This document shows positions 18,530-26,671 of a DNA stretch of 64,000 nucleotides, in pieces. Every line of letters starts with the position of its first letter. The first letter of the stretch is position 1. The notes under the pieces were generated by a model. The model searched no databases. It saw nothing but the letters and a program-made list of their open reading frames with translations, and was not told the origin of the DNA. The translations under genes and the position numbers were made by a program. The stretch comes from Vibrio sp. MEBiC08052 (GTDB taxonomy: Bacteria; Pseudomonadota; Gammaproteobacteria; Enterobacterales; Vibrionaceae), in NCBI RefSeq assembly GCF_001506075.1, contig NZ_KQ947475.1, forward strand, positions 2,461,595 to 2,525,594. Direction: 5' to 3'.

Positions 18530-19165
18530 CTAAGGACGCAGAATAACAGTGTAAGGTTGAGTCATTGTTGGATCAGAACGAATCAATACCCCATCTTCAG
18601 TCCGAACCGCATTCAATGTATCCAGATCCCGGCCAATTCGATCCGCTGGCAAGAATCCCTGAGCGGTCGCGACAACCACACGGGATTGCATCCCAACCAC
18701 CCGGGCATTGACCAGTACCCCGCCTTCCTGACGCAACATTGTTCCGGTCAGCACATATTGAATTTCCTGCTGTTGGGCCAGATCTTTCCAATCACGACTA
18801 AACGCAAAATCCCCTTGATGGGTCACCTGAATGGAACCTGTTGTTTTAAAGTCAACAACTTGGAACCCTCGTTGTTGCAACTGATGAATGAACCCTTCCG
18901 TGACTGAATTCCCTAACCAGTTGGTGGTATCCATATTTTGCAAGTCAACGAATGAAGTGACTGCAATCGGTGTTCTTGCCGTGACACTGGTATTCGACTT
19001 CATTAAATCTTCAGTCATACTCTCAACAAAAAAATCTAAAGTGTGACGAGGACTTTCTAATAACATAAACTGGGAGCCTTTATAGGGCTCTTTACCATTA
19101 TATATCGGGGCATAGGCGCACGCTGTTAAAAATAATGCGGGCACTAACGATAGCCATTTTTTCAT
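18530..19165 (-). CDS. flgO: Outer-membrane flagellar lipoprotein FlgO
   Basis: FlgO-family lipoprotein of 211 residues. The signal peptide ends in lipobox FLTAC (Cys16). The FlgO domain includes TPIAVTSFVDLQNMDTTNWL and LQQRGFQVVDFKTTG. In V. cholerae FlgO and FlgP are surface-associated proteins important for motility. The start at 19165 has GGAG upstream; an in-frame ATG at 19192 lacks this and would disrupt the signal peptide. Operon flgOP is divergent from flgT. Confidence 0.9.
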   Translation of the reverse strand: MKKWLSLVPALFLTACAYAPIYNGKEPYKGSQFMLLESPRHTLDFFVESMTEDLMKSNTSVTARTPIAVTSFVDLQNMDTTNWLGNSVTEGFIHQLQQRGFQVVDFKTTGSIQVTHQGDFAFSRDWKDLAQQQEIQYVLTGTMLRQEGGVLVNARVVGMQSRVVVATAQGFLPADRIGRDLDTLNAVRTEDGVLIRSDPTMTQPYTVILRP

Positions 19166-19219
19166 TTTCCGCTCTCCAGATAGCTCGGTCATTCAAGCGT
19201 CCAGTTTTTGACGCAAAAG

Positions 19220-19235
19220 TGGAACACTCTTTGCT
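19220..19235 (+). promoter_or_regulatory. Sigma-54 type promoter of flgT
   Basis: TGGAAC-ACTCT-TTGCT with exact GG-N10-GC spacing, about 100 bases before the flgT ATG. Confidence 0.7.
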
Positions 19236-19305
19236 TTTCTCTTGTTATTCATCATAAAGAAAAGCTTTGCCGATAACTGCTCTTGTCACCGTTATCAGAA
19301 TAACA

Positions 19306-19321
19306 AGCAAATTTTATACCT
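19306..19321 (-). promoter_or_regulatory. Weak sigma-54 type element for flgOP
   Basis: The minus strand reads AGGTAT-AAAAT-TTGCT. The spacing GG-N10-GC and the -12 half are right, but the -24 half is poor. It would give flgO a leader of about 130 bases. If real, it crosses the flgT promoter face to face. Confidence 0.35.
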
Positions 19322-19336
19322 GATTGGTAGGTAAAT

Positions 19337-20476
19337 ATGAAAAATGTAGGAACCATCCTCTTATCACTTTCTTTGTTCATATGCGGTACAGTACCGGCAA
19401 CGGCCTCATGGTATGAAGTCACCGGCAGTGCGGCGATCGTGTCATCTGAATCTCAGGCAAAGCTATACGCACTTGAAGATGCTGTATATAAAGCGATCCG
19501 TTTTTCCGGTGCGGATATCGGTAGCATCAGTAACCTCTACCCATTACTGGATGCTCAACGTACTGAGTTTCAGTTTACCAATCATGAGGTCCGCTACATT
19601 CTGGTCGAAGAACAAGCGGTCAAAAACAACGTTGCCTATGTCAAAGTTCGGATCGATATTTATCCATCTTCATCTGGTTGTCAGGTGGAACAATATAAGA
19701 AAACCGTATTGGTGAGTAATATTACGCTTGCTTCACCGCAACAGGCGGTGATGGGACAGATCTATCAGATTGGCGATGACTTTGCCCAAGTATTAAATAA
19801 ACAGTTGGATAAAGAATCTCATAGTTTTATCTCGGTCGGCACAACAAATTATGAGATTGATAAAAATCATCCGGCTCGACTCAAAATGATAGCTGAAGAT
19901 AATAATGCCCAATACATTATTGCCGGCAATATCACAGACCTCACGGCAACAATTGCTGCTGCCCCATCAGGAAATGAAGTGGTTAATCGTCAGTTTGCAA
20001 TGGATCTGAATGTCTTTGATGGCGAAACAGGCAACGCGATCATCAATCGTAATTATCGTGAAATCGCCCGTTGGCCGTTTCCGAGAACCAGCCAGGTCGA
20101 TACCCAAAGCGCTCGTTTCTGGTCTTCAACTTATGGTGAAATGTTACTCCGTCTCAGCCGTCATATGATGTTGGATCTTGAATCAGAACTGTCGTGTAAA
20201 ATCACTTTGCCGGAAGTCATTTCTAAATCAGACCGTATCGTGATGATGAATTTAGGAAGAATCCACGGTGTTCAAAAAGGAGATAAGCTTCAATTATGGC
20301 ATACAGGTTCCTTTATCGATCAAAGAGGATTAGCCCGGAATAAGGTCACTCAAAGCGATATAACACTGACAGTCAATCGAGTTTATGAAACGGAAGCGGA
20401 ACTGTCGGTTGATCAGGCTGAATTAGCTGATAGCATTCAAATTGGCGATGTAATGCACAAACAGCTCATGAAATAA
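19337..20476 (+). CDS. flgT: Flagellar H-ring protein FlgT
   Basis: FlgT of 379 residues is a periplasmic protein that forms the H-ring of the sodium-driven Vibrio motor and helps the T-ring (MotX/MotY) assemble. A signal peptide ends near ATASWYEVTG. The N-terminal domain (SEAQ-type SSESQAKLYALEDAVYKAIR), middle domain and C-terminal SH3-like domain (LGRIHGVQKGDKLQLWHTG) follow in the usual order. GGTAGGT precedes the ATG. A sigma-54 type promoter lies upstream. Confidence 0.93.
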   Translation: MKNVGTILLSLSLFICGTVPATASWYEVTGSAAIVSSESQAKLYALEDAVYKAIRFSGADIGSISNLYPLLDAQRTEFQFTNHEVRYILVEEQAVKNNVAYVKVRIDIYPSSSGCQVEQYKKTVLVSNITLASPQQAVMGQIYQIGDDFAQVLNKQLDKESHSFISVGTTNYEIDKNHPARLKMIAEDNNAQYIIAGNITDLTATIAAAPSGNEVVNRQFAMDLNVFDGETGNAIINRNYREIARWPFPRTSQVDTQSARFWSSTYGEMLLRLSRHMMLDLESELSCKITLPEVISKSDRIVMMNLGRIHGVQKGDKLQLWHTGSFIDQRGLARNKVTQSDITLTVNRVYETEAELSVDQAELADSIQIGDVMHKQLMK

Positions 20477-20562
20477 AATCAGGACTTAACTTATCTCAGT
20501 TAAATCAGTACTATATGAATATATTGCTGTACAGTTATCTCAGCTGTGCAGCAAATACCGAT

Positions 20563-20638
20563 GTCCCCTTAGTTCAGTTGGATAGAACAAGGACCTCCTA
20601 AGTCTTAGACGTGAGTTCAAATCTCGCAGGGGACGCCA
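20563..20638 (+). tRNA. tRNA-Arg (anticodon CCU)
   Basis: A 76-base cloverleaf with acceptor GTCCCCT pairing AGGGGAC, discriminator G and encoded CCA. The anticodon arm is AGGAC / GTCTT with loop CTCCTAA, giving CCT, which reads AGG. D arm and GTTCAAATC T loop are present. It stands alone between flgT and a methyltransferase gene. Confidence 0.95.
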
Positions 20639-20651
20639 CATCGGCCAAGTC

Positions 20652-21248
20652 CTATGGCATATTCTTCATTATTGCCTGAACGACATGGCTTCTACCGCGA
20701 TGCATGACACCTTCATAGATCTCCCTCTCTTTCTCTTCAATATACCAAGGAGACAACGTCGGAAGTTCCTGAATCAAAACCTGCCTCGATAACATCATAT
20801 CAGCTTCAGGAGGGCCGCCAGTTTTATATTTCAACTGTTCTGGTGTATATCCTTCAACCAAATAAACTCCCTTCGCTTTAAGACTTCTCGGTAATGACTG
20901 GTGTAATTTTTGCCGCACCACGGGCGGAAGATGGCAAAAGACCGCCACAACGGCTTGCCACTGTGCTAGCCCTAAATCGAACTCACTCAGATCAGCCTGA
21001 ATAAAATTCACAGACACATGATTCTCGGCTGCAAACCGACGGGCTTTTTCGAGCGCAACGGCAGATAAATCCACAGCCGTCACGTCATAGCCACATTTCG
21101 CCAGATAGACAGAGTTCCGTCCTTCACCATCAGCCAGACACAAAACCGATCCTAACGGCAAGTATTGATGTTGCACGCTTTCACGCAGAAAATCATTTGG
21201 TTCTTTGCCATAAATATATGTATCGACCTGATATCGGTCATCCCACAC
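20652..21248 (-). CDS. Class I SAM-dependent methyltransferase (TehB-like)
   Basis: A 198-residue soluble methyltransferase with a complete Rossmann-type SAM site: motif I VLCLADGEGRNSVYLAKCGY (about residues 35-54), the acidic end of strand 2 in VTAVDLSAVALEKAR, and ADLSEFDLG for motif II-III. It resembles TehB/tellurite-resistance and thiopurine-methyltransferase-like proteins, but the substrate cannot be told. It is a single gene in the opposite direction to the tRNA; the 3' ends nearly meet. No regulatory site was recognised. Confidence 0.8.
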   Translation of the reverse strand: MWDDRYQVDTYIYGKEPNDFLRESVQHQYLPLGSVLCLADGEGRNSVYLAKCGYDVTAVDLSAVALEKARRFAAENHVSVNFIQADLSEFDLGLAQWQAVVAVFCHLPPVVRQKLHQSLPRSLKAKGVYLVEGYTPEQLKYKTGGPPEADMMLSRQVLIQELPTLSPWYIEEKEREIYEGVMHRGRSHVVQAIMKNMP

Positions 21249-21400
21249 AATATTACCTCATTATTTAAATTAGAAAGTTCTAATTTATAGAAAACAAGTT
21301 GTCATTTCAAGCGACAAGCAAATTCAACCCTCGTGATTCAACCACTTAGCAGAACGACGAGCATGAGCAAAACCTTGAATGATGAAAGATTGCACGAACG

Positions 21401-21427
21401 AAAAAGGCAGCTTGATAAGCTGCCTTA
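21401..21427 (-). terminator. Terminator after ompW
   Basis: AAGGCAGCTT and AAGCTGCCTT pair around GAT; on the minus strand TTTCG follows. It lies 25 bases beyond the ompW stop. Confidence 0.8.
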
Positions 21428-21451
21428 GTTGTATATAAAAAGGTGGGGGGG

Positions 21452-22096
21452 CTAAAACTTATAACCACCAGAAATCATCACGATAACTGGATCAATGTGC
21501 ACTTCAGTGGATTTTTCAGCGCCATTGAACTTATAGGTTGCCGTAGAATCAATATCGGCATACCAAACTGAAGCGTTTACAAACCAGTTGTCATTGATCA
21601 TGTAGTCAACACCGGCATTCACCGCCAATCCCCAAGAATCATCTAGCTTCAGATCACTTAAGCCGGCAGAAGCACCGGTACCATTGATTTTTTCATCAAA
21701 AAATGTGGTGTAGTTGATACCTGCACCCACATAAGGGCGAATTTGTGAATCTGACTGACCGAAATAGTATTCAAACATAAATGTTGGCGGCAGATGTTTC
21801 GTCTCACCAATCTCACCTAAATTAGCAAGTGGTGTGGAGATATCATGAGAAAATGGTGTCGCAGCCAAAACTTCAAAGCTGACGTTATCCGTAATCATAT
21901 AACCAAGAGTTAAACCAAGCTGAGTATTGGTATTGACTTCCAATTCTTCCTGACTGCCTAGGATTTTATCACTGCTATCATTCGGGATAACCGATGCAAT
22001 CCCGGCACGCACAATAAAATCACCCTCTTGATGGGCAAAAGCACCAGCAGAAACAAAGGCTGTCATGATGGCTAATCCACAAAGTGTTTTTTTCAT
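21452..22096 (-). CDS. ompW: Outer membrane protein OmpW
   Basis: OmpW of 214 residues, a small eight-stranded beta-barrel porin with a hydrophobic channel. The signal peptide KKTLCGLAIMTAFVSAGAFA precedes HQEGDFIVRAGIASVIPND, and the chain ends with the outer-membrane-type terminal Phe (ISGGYKF). ATG 22096 is chosen over an in-frame ATG at 22150 because it begins the signal peptide and has AAGGA upstream. Two FNR-type boxes lie upstream, one centred about 41.5 bases before a plausible start site. Divergent from hsp20. Confidence 0.93.
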   Translation of the reverse strand: MKKTLCGLAIMTAFVSAGAFAHQEGDFIVRAGIASVIPNDSSDKILGSQEELEVNTNTQLGLTLGYMITDNVSFEVLAATPFSHDISTPLANLGEIGETKHLPPTFMFEYYFGQSDSQIRPYVGAGINYTTFFDEKINGTGASAGLSDLKLDDSWGLAVNAGVDYMINDNWFVNASVWYADIDSTATYKFNGAEKSTEVHIDPVIVMISGGYKF

Positions 22097-22167
22097 TATA
22101 TTTTTCCTTGTCATTGGGCTAAAAGACTTTACTGGTGCGCACGGTAGCACATAAAAACCACACTGTT

Positions 22168-22181
22168 TTGATGGAAATCAA
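22168..22181 (-). promoter_or_regulatory. FNR-type box for ompW
   Basis: TTGATGGAAATCAA is a perfect TTGAT-N4-ATCAA box centred at 22174.5. A -10 like TACCGT (minus strand, 22146-22141) implies a start near 22133, placing the box at about -41.5, the class II activation position. Confidence 0.6.
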
Positions 22182-22303
22182 TTTGTAAAATTTATACACA
22201 AAAATCGCATCATTATGATAAAAAAATCACATTTTCTATGAAACATAATGTTACAAAACTTTAAAAAAGTATTCATAACTACATAAAGAATGCTGCTCGC
22301 AAA

Positions 22304-22317
22304 TTGATTTAAATCAA
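22304..22317 (+). promoter_or_regulatory. Second FNR-type box between ompW and hsp20
   Basis: TTGATTTAAATCAA is a fully palindromic FNR-type box, 82 bases before the hsp20 ATG. It may serve hsp20 or act from far upstream on ompW. Confidence 0.5.
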
Positions 22318-22399
22318 TTTATCTGCATATTTTCATTTAATTCTCAGAACGAGTTCTACACTTATAGAGAGTTTGAAGATGGCAAACAGGAGGATTGTG

Positions 22400-22825
22400 A
22401 TGAGCTTAATTCCACGAGACTCATGGTCTGATTTCTATCATTTGTTTGATCATGCTTTTCCGTCTATTCGGCCAAGTTTCAATATCGAATCTTTTGCTCC
22501 ACGGGTTGATGTACTGGATAAAGAAACTGCATTTGAAATTATCGCGGATTTACCCGGAGTCGAAAAAGATGATATTTCGGTGAGCTGTCAACATGGCACT
22601 CTGACTATCGAAGCATCGACCTTAAAAAATGAACAGAAAACCGATGGAGATAAAGTCATTCACAGAGAGCGTTATCAAGGCAAAATGGTACGTAGCTTTA
22701 CTTTAGGTGACAATATCAACGCGAAAGAAATTTATGCGGAGTATCAAGATGGTGTACTGGTTGTTGTCGTGCCGAAAATAGAAATGAAGCCGGACGAAGC
22801 AGCTCAGCACATTAAAATCAACTGA
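22400..22825 (+). CDS. Small heat shock protein, Hsp20 family
   Basis: A 141-residue holdase of the alpha-crystallin/Hsp20 family that binds unfolding proteins. The alpha-crystallin domain runs from about FAPRVDVLDKETAFEIIADL to the conserved GVLVVVVPKIE near the C-terminus, and the short tail contains the I-x-I anchor HIKIN. ATG 22400 is preferred over in-frame ATGs at 22373 and 22379 because AGGAGG sits seven bases before it. It is divergent from ompW; no sigma-32 promoter was recognised, whereas an FNR box lies upstream. Confidence 0.92.
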   Translation: MSLIPRDSWSDFYHLFDHAFPSIRPSFNIESFAPRVDVLDKETAFEIIADLPGVEKDDISVSCQHGTLTIEASTLKNEQKTDGDKVIHRERYQGKMVRSFTLGDNINAKEIYAEYQDGVLVVVVPKIEMKPDEAAQHIKIN

Positions 22826-22845
22826 TGTCTGAAAGTCTAAACGAC

Positions 22846-22874
22846 TAAAAAGCGGTGTATCCCACCGCTTTTTC
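22846..22874 (+). terminator. Terminator after hsp20
   Basis: AAAAAGCGGTG and CACCGCTTTTT pair around a five-base loop. It can also serve the convergent EamA gene. Confidence 0.88.
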
Positions 22875-22899
22875 TGTTTAATTCATAATGAAATTCTCG

Positions 22900-23811
22900 T
22901 TATTTTTCAGAAAGTGGCTGAAGATGATTTTTCGATGTACTACGGTGCTTCTGATAACTTTTAACGAACTGTGGGAATAAAGACATCACAATCATGCCTA
23001 TCATGAGGCTGTATTGTATCGGTGTATAAGATTCGCCCACCAACATCAGACCACACAGAATTCCTGCAACAGGATTGGCAACCCCGGCAAACGTAAATTC
23101 AACGACAGAAAGCTGTTTCAGCGTCCAGACACAGAGGGTGTATGCAACCGTAGTATTCAGAATACAAAGCCAAAACAGTCCTAACAGGTTCTTTCCTGAC
23201 AGGTGCTGCCATGCATTGATATAGAGAGTCGGCTCATAGCTCAAGTGAACTAATGTAATTAATAACAATGCAAGGCCACCAAGAATTAGTTGCCAAGTCA
23301 GCACACTCCACCACGCTAATTTCTGACTCAACATTTGAGTCAATGTGCTGCCGCAAATCAGGCATAAGATACCAATGAGCATCGCGGAAAGCCCGATCAA
23401 ACTCAGATTCAGACGACTGGGGTCAAATAGTAACGCAGCGAATCCAAGCAGAGCCAAACCAGAAATCATCTGAATGACTGAAGGTCGTTGTTTCATCACT
23501 ATCCATTGGGCCAGCATGGCAAATACAGGCACAGCCATCATCCCGACACTGGATATAGCTGAAGGTAAGGTAAGCGCCATCACAAATATACAGCAGAAAA
23601 ATATAGCAATGTTCACCAACCCGGTGGTGATCAATACTTTCCAAGTCCCTTTATCAGGAAAAGTCGGCTTAATTGTGAAAAGGATTAAACCTGCCGGTAA
23701 AGCTCGTAACACACCGAGCAACAACGGGGGCCAACCCGGTAATGTTGCCTGAGTAACTGCATAAGTCGTTCCCCACAAAAATGTTGCGACCATTGCTAAT
23801 ATTATATTCAT
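22900..23811 (-). CDS. EamA-family (DMT superfamily) transporter
   Basis: A 303-residue inner-membrane protein with about ten hydrophobic helices in two EamA repeats (roughly residues 3-135 and 145-285). The first helix has the common ATFLWGTTYAVTQATLPGWP pattern and the second repeat has TVAYTLCVWTLKQLS with FAGVANPVAGILCGLMLVGE. Family members export amino acids, metabolites or drugs; the substrate is unknown here. It is divergent from a MarR regulator with ATCTTT-type boxes between, so it is probably that regulator's target. Confidence 0.87.
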   Translation of the reverse strand: MNIILAMVATFLWGTTYAVTQATLPGWPPLLLGVLRALPAGLILFTIKPTFPDKGTWKVLITTGLVNIAIFFCCIFVMALTLPSAISSVGMMAVPVFAMLAQWIVMKQRPSVIQMISGLALLGFAALLFDPSRLNLSLIGLSAMLIGILCLICGSTLTQMLSQKLAWWSVLTWQLILGGLALLLITLVHLSYEPTLYINAWQHLSGKNLLGLFWLCILNTTVAYTLCVWTLKQLSVVEFTFAGVANPVAGILCGLMLVGESYTPIQYSLMIGMIVMSLFPQFVKSYQKHRSTSKNHLQPLSEK

Positions 23812-23818
23812 ATAAAGT

Positions 23819-23888
23819 ATCTTTACATTGAGATTTTATTAATCATAAAAAAGTAATTTATCTTTGTAAAGAATCTTTATGTTAAGAT
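23819..23888. promoter_or_regulatory. Three inverted-repeat boxes, likely MarR operators
   Basis: ATCTTTACATTGAGAT (23819-23834), TCTTTGTAAAGA (23861-23872) and ATCTTTATGTTAAGAT (23873-23888) share an ATCTT...AAGAT palindromic form. One abuts the transporter start and two lie 36-60 bases before the marR-type gene, as expected for a repressor controlling both divergent genes. Confidence 0.5.
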
Positions 23889-23923
23889 ATTATGTACAAT
23901 CTTCTAACTAGATACATGTAGCA

Positions 23924-24439
23924 ATGGATATTATCGACAGGATCGTCAATCAGTGGGCGGCAGAAAAACCAGAATTGAATACTCTGCCAATGAGTATTTT
24001 TGGCCGGGTACTGCATTTGACTAAACATTTAGAGCAGGAAATCGCCAGCATTCATAAGCGATATGATCTAAAAATGGGAGAGTTTGACGTACTGGCAACA
24101 TTACTCCGCTCTGGCGCACCTTATCAATTAACCCCTTCTGCATTAATCAGCACCGCGATGCTTACCTCCGGTGCGATGACAAATCGGCTCGATAAGCTGG
24201 AAAAGAAAAATTTAATTACCCGCATTCATAGCCACGTTGATCGTCGGAGTATCTCTGTGCAATTGACCGAGCAAGGTTACCAACTCATCAATCAAGCACT
24301 GACGGAACATGTACAGGCTCAGGAGAGATTGATCAGCGTCTTAAACCAAACAGAGCAATCACAGCTCTCTGCCCTGCTTAAGTCTTGGCTATCATCATTT
24401 AATAACCCAAATAACCCGTCAGACAGTGATATTGAGTAA
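23924..24439 (+). CDS. MarR-family transcriptional regulator
   Basis: A 171-residue regulator with the winged helix-turn-helix typical of MarR: TPSALISTAMLTSGAMTNRL as recognition region, followed by LDKLEKKNLITRIHSHVDRR, where the wing carries the conserved D-x-R. Flanking helices would make the dimer. The EamA transporter gene is divergently transcribed 112 bases away, a classic arrangement in which the regulator represses the transporter until it binds a small ligand. The ligand is unknown. Confidence 0.87.
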   Translation: MDIIDRIVNQWAAEKPELNTLPMSIFGRVLHLTKHLEQEIASIHKRYDLKMGEFDVLATLLRSGAPYQLTPSALISTAMLTSGAMTNRLDKLEKKNLITRIHSHVDRRSISVQLTEQGYQLINQALTEHVQAQERLISVLNQTEQSQLSALLKSWLSSFNNPNNPSDSDIE

Positions 24440-24739
24440 GAAGGTGTATCGGTGTTACTTTTCTTGCAATAAAAATTGAATGGATTTCTCGAATATTGTC
24501 ACAATTGTTGTGTGTTATCTCAAACTAGCTCAGAATACCTGAGGCGTTGGTCGTATGACTTGGATCAGTCCGAATTGAATCCTTATCTGGATTGAAGAAT
24601 AGATTGAAACGCGCTGATCATAACAGCCATGATCTGTATTCTCTGTCTCCATACTCATGACTGAAGTGAACGGAACCACTTCACCTTAGTGGTGATTTGA
24701 TCTACTATTGTTAATAATAAAAATATAGATAACAAACGG

Positions 24740-25246
24740 ATGAAGAAGAGTAATCTTGAAACCAATACTGGCCATCGCTTTATTTCTAAAGCGAAAACAG
24801 CTTACAAAATTCACATACATACGCCAGATGATAAAGTTTTACACCGCTCTGTTGGTTTCATTCGTATTGGTGAAAAAAAAGGGCTAAAAAAAGCGATCTT
24901 GCTCCGTAATGAACTTGGTCGTCAAATGTGGGGAAAGCACTGGCGAATGCTGCTCAAAGATCCTTACCTGATGACTCGGTTACCCCACAGCCTTGAACCT
25001 AAGATTATCTATAAACCTCGCCCCACAAAAGAGAACCCAAGCTATCGGGATGCTTGCTACATTGCAGCCTGGCGGACTTATGACAATCAAGGGAAGTGCC
25101 ACTTCAAGAGCGTTGTCTGTTCAATCAACAAGCATGGTAAACTGGCCGCATATACAAGAACCAAAAAGGCGCTGCTCGACGCTCATAAAGATTATCTCGA
25201 CATTCTTATTTTTATGGGCAGATTAAATAGCATCGACCTGAAGTAA
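24740..25246 (+). CDS. Unrecognised basic protein with two AP2-like halves
   Basis: A 168-residue, Lys/Arg-rich soluble protein without signal peptide. I do not recognise its function. Two segments share a beta-strands-then-helix pattern like bacterial/phage AP2 DNA-binding modules: about residues 22-70 (VGFIRIGEKKGLKKAILLRN, then ELGRQMWGKHW) and 105-160 (SVVCSINKHGKLAAYTRTKK, then ALLDAHKDY). They are joined by a Pro-rich linker (RLPHSLEPKIIYKPRPT). I recall similar short vibrio proteins carrying misleading iron-citrate transporter names; nothing here supports transport. It stands alone, with about 300 bases of featureless sequence before it (24440-24739) and no clear ribosome site beyond ACGG. 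Confidence 0.6.
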   Translation: MKKSNLETNTGHRFISKAKTAYKIHIHTPDDKVLHRSVGFIRIGEKKGLKKAILLRNELGRQMWGKHWRMLLKDPYLMTRLPHSLEPKIIYKPRPTKENPSYRDACYIAAWRTYDNQGKCHFKSVVCSINKHGKLAAYTRTKKALLDAHKDYLDILIFMGRLNSIDLK

Positions 25247-25409
25247 TCACGATCTTACCGTCTTCACCGATCCATTCCATTGGTATCGGTATCGTGCACA
25301 TTTCCTATCATGATCTTTTTTACTGATAAATAAGAACGCTGCGATATGCGTGCTTTAAGCTCTCATATCACAGCGCTCAACAAAGTTGAATCCGATAGTA
25401 GCAACTTGT

Positions 25410-26411
25410 TTATTCTTTAATGACAACCTGATAAGTAAATATCGGTATTTCAACTTCAACCCGACGGTTTTTCGCCCGGCCTTCTTTGGTATCGTTGGAT
25501 GCTACGGGAGCTGATTCCCCCATGCCGCGAACGGTGATTCGATCAGCATCAATCCCCTGAGAAACGAGCTGCTCGGCAACAGCCTGAGCTCTTTTCAATG
25601 AAAGTGATTGGTTGTATTCCTTTGAACCTGTTGAATCGGTATAACCAGTCACCGTCGCTGTTGCTTGAGAATGACGAGACATCAATTCAACGGCTTCCTG
25701 AAGATCAGCAACGCCCTGTTTGTTTAGTACAGCACTGTTTAACGCAAAACTACTTTCACTACTCAGGCTTTTCTTCACCGTTTTAATCACTGGCGTGTCA
25801 GCCGACTCTGCCGGAACAGGTTCAGGTGCTTCTTCAACAACGGCCGGTTCAACAATAGTAGGCCGAGGCTCACTTGTCGTAACGGGTGTAGACTCCGAGT
25901 GGCCAAAACGATATGTCACACCTAGTGTTGCCATATTACCTTCAGCTCGAACAATATCATTATTCATATCAGTGAGCGTCTGATATTCCAGACGCACAGC
26001 AACATTGTCAGTCGCATTCAGTTCAAGACCAGCCGCCGCCAGATAAGACCAATCATCTTTAGAGCCATAGTCAACGTAAGCACCACCGAGTTTTGCATAC
26101 AGGTCGAGGTTTTTATAGAGAGGAAAGTCAAACTTAGGCGCAATGGTCACCGCGTTGACATGATCATTGACCATGCCAGCCCCGGTAAATTTTCCCAGAT
26201 AATCATATCCGGCCTCAAGTGCCACATGATCCCAAACCTGATATCCAAGAAAAGCACCGACTGCCGATGAATCGTCATCGCAGACATCTGTCGGACGACA
26301 TCCGTCATCCAACCAAGACTGACCCACTTTACCACCGACATAAACCTCGGCATGAATCATTGCGGAAACCATCCATGATGTTACAGATACCACCATTAAC
26401 ATTTTATTCAT
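25410..26411 (-). CDS. OmpA-family outer membrane protein
   Basis: A 333-residue protein linking the outer membrane to peptidoglycan. A signal peptide ends near IHAEVYVGGKVGQSW. Residues about 20-170 form an OmpA-type eight-stranded barrel (GYQVWDHVALEAGYDYLGKF; MATLGVTYRFGHSE), followed by a Pro/Glu-rich linker and a C-terminal OmpA peptidoglycan-binding domain with TATVTGYTDSTGSKEYNQSL and GRAKNRRVEVEI. Two Cys in the first extracellular loop (CRPTDVC) may form a disulphide. It is a monocistronic gene; ompA is a possible name but vibrios carry several paralogues. Confidence 0.9.
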   Translation of the reverse strand: MNKMLMVVSVTSWMVSAMIHAEVYVGGKVGQSWLDDGCRPTDVCDDDSSAVGAFLGYQVWDHVALEAGYDYLGKFTGAGMVNDHVNAVTIAPKFDFPLYKNLDLYAKLGGAYVDYGSKDDWSYLAAAGLELNATDNVAVRLEYQTLTDMNNDIVRAEGNMATLGVTYRFGHSESTPVTTSEPRPTIVEPAVVEEAPEPVPAESADTPVIKTVKKSLSSESSFALNSAVLNKQGVADLQEAVELMSRHSQATATVTGYTDSTGSKEYNQSLSLKRAQAVAEQLVSQGIDADRITVRGMGESAPVASNDTKEGRAKNRRVEVEIPIFTYQVVIKE

Positions 26412-26616
26412 GCTTCTATTCCTTTTTTATTGTGAATGCTCGAATTTGCCTCAGCACCGAACACATAGAATCAGTGTCACTCTATTGCATCACTGTAAAA
26501 AATGAGAGAAGAGGGTGTTAAATTACTGTCACCTTTTACCGAGTCTGAAACACGACAATGGATCAGTTGCATCAATCCAGCTCAATGCAACATATATTAT
26601 ATACAATCGGAATAGA

Positions 26617-26643
26617 AAAAGCCGCGACATACGTTGCGGCTTC
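26617..26643 (-). terminator. Terminator after gltX
   Basis: AGCCGCAAC / GTCGCGGCT (one G-T pair) on the minus strand, followed by TTTTCTATT, about 30 bases past the gltX stop. Confidence 0.8.
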
Positions 26644-26671
26644 TCAACTATATTCAAATTATCTTGTGGCG

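Noticed and set aside
19269..19276. Perfect sigma-28 -10 sequence GCCGATAA before flgT
   Set aside because: The only TAAA upstream is 10 bases away, not 15, so no proper -35 exists; kept as a curiosity.
20563..20638. tRNA-Arg(CCU) as an integration site of a genomic island
   Set aside because: Such tRNAs are frequent attachment sites, but no integrase, duplicated tRNA end or foreign block follows; the neighbours are ordinary.
24440..24739. Search for a gene or RNA in the 300-base gap before the AP2-like protein
   Set aside because: Neither a credible frame, tRNA, nor terminator pair was found.
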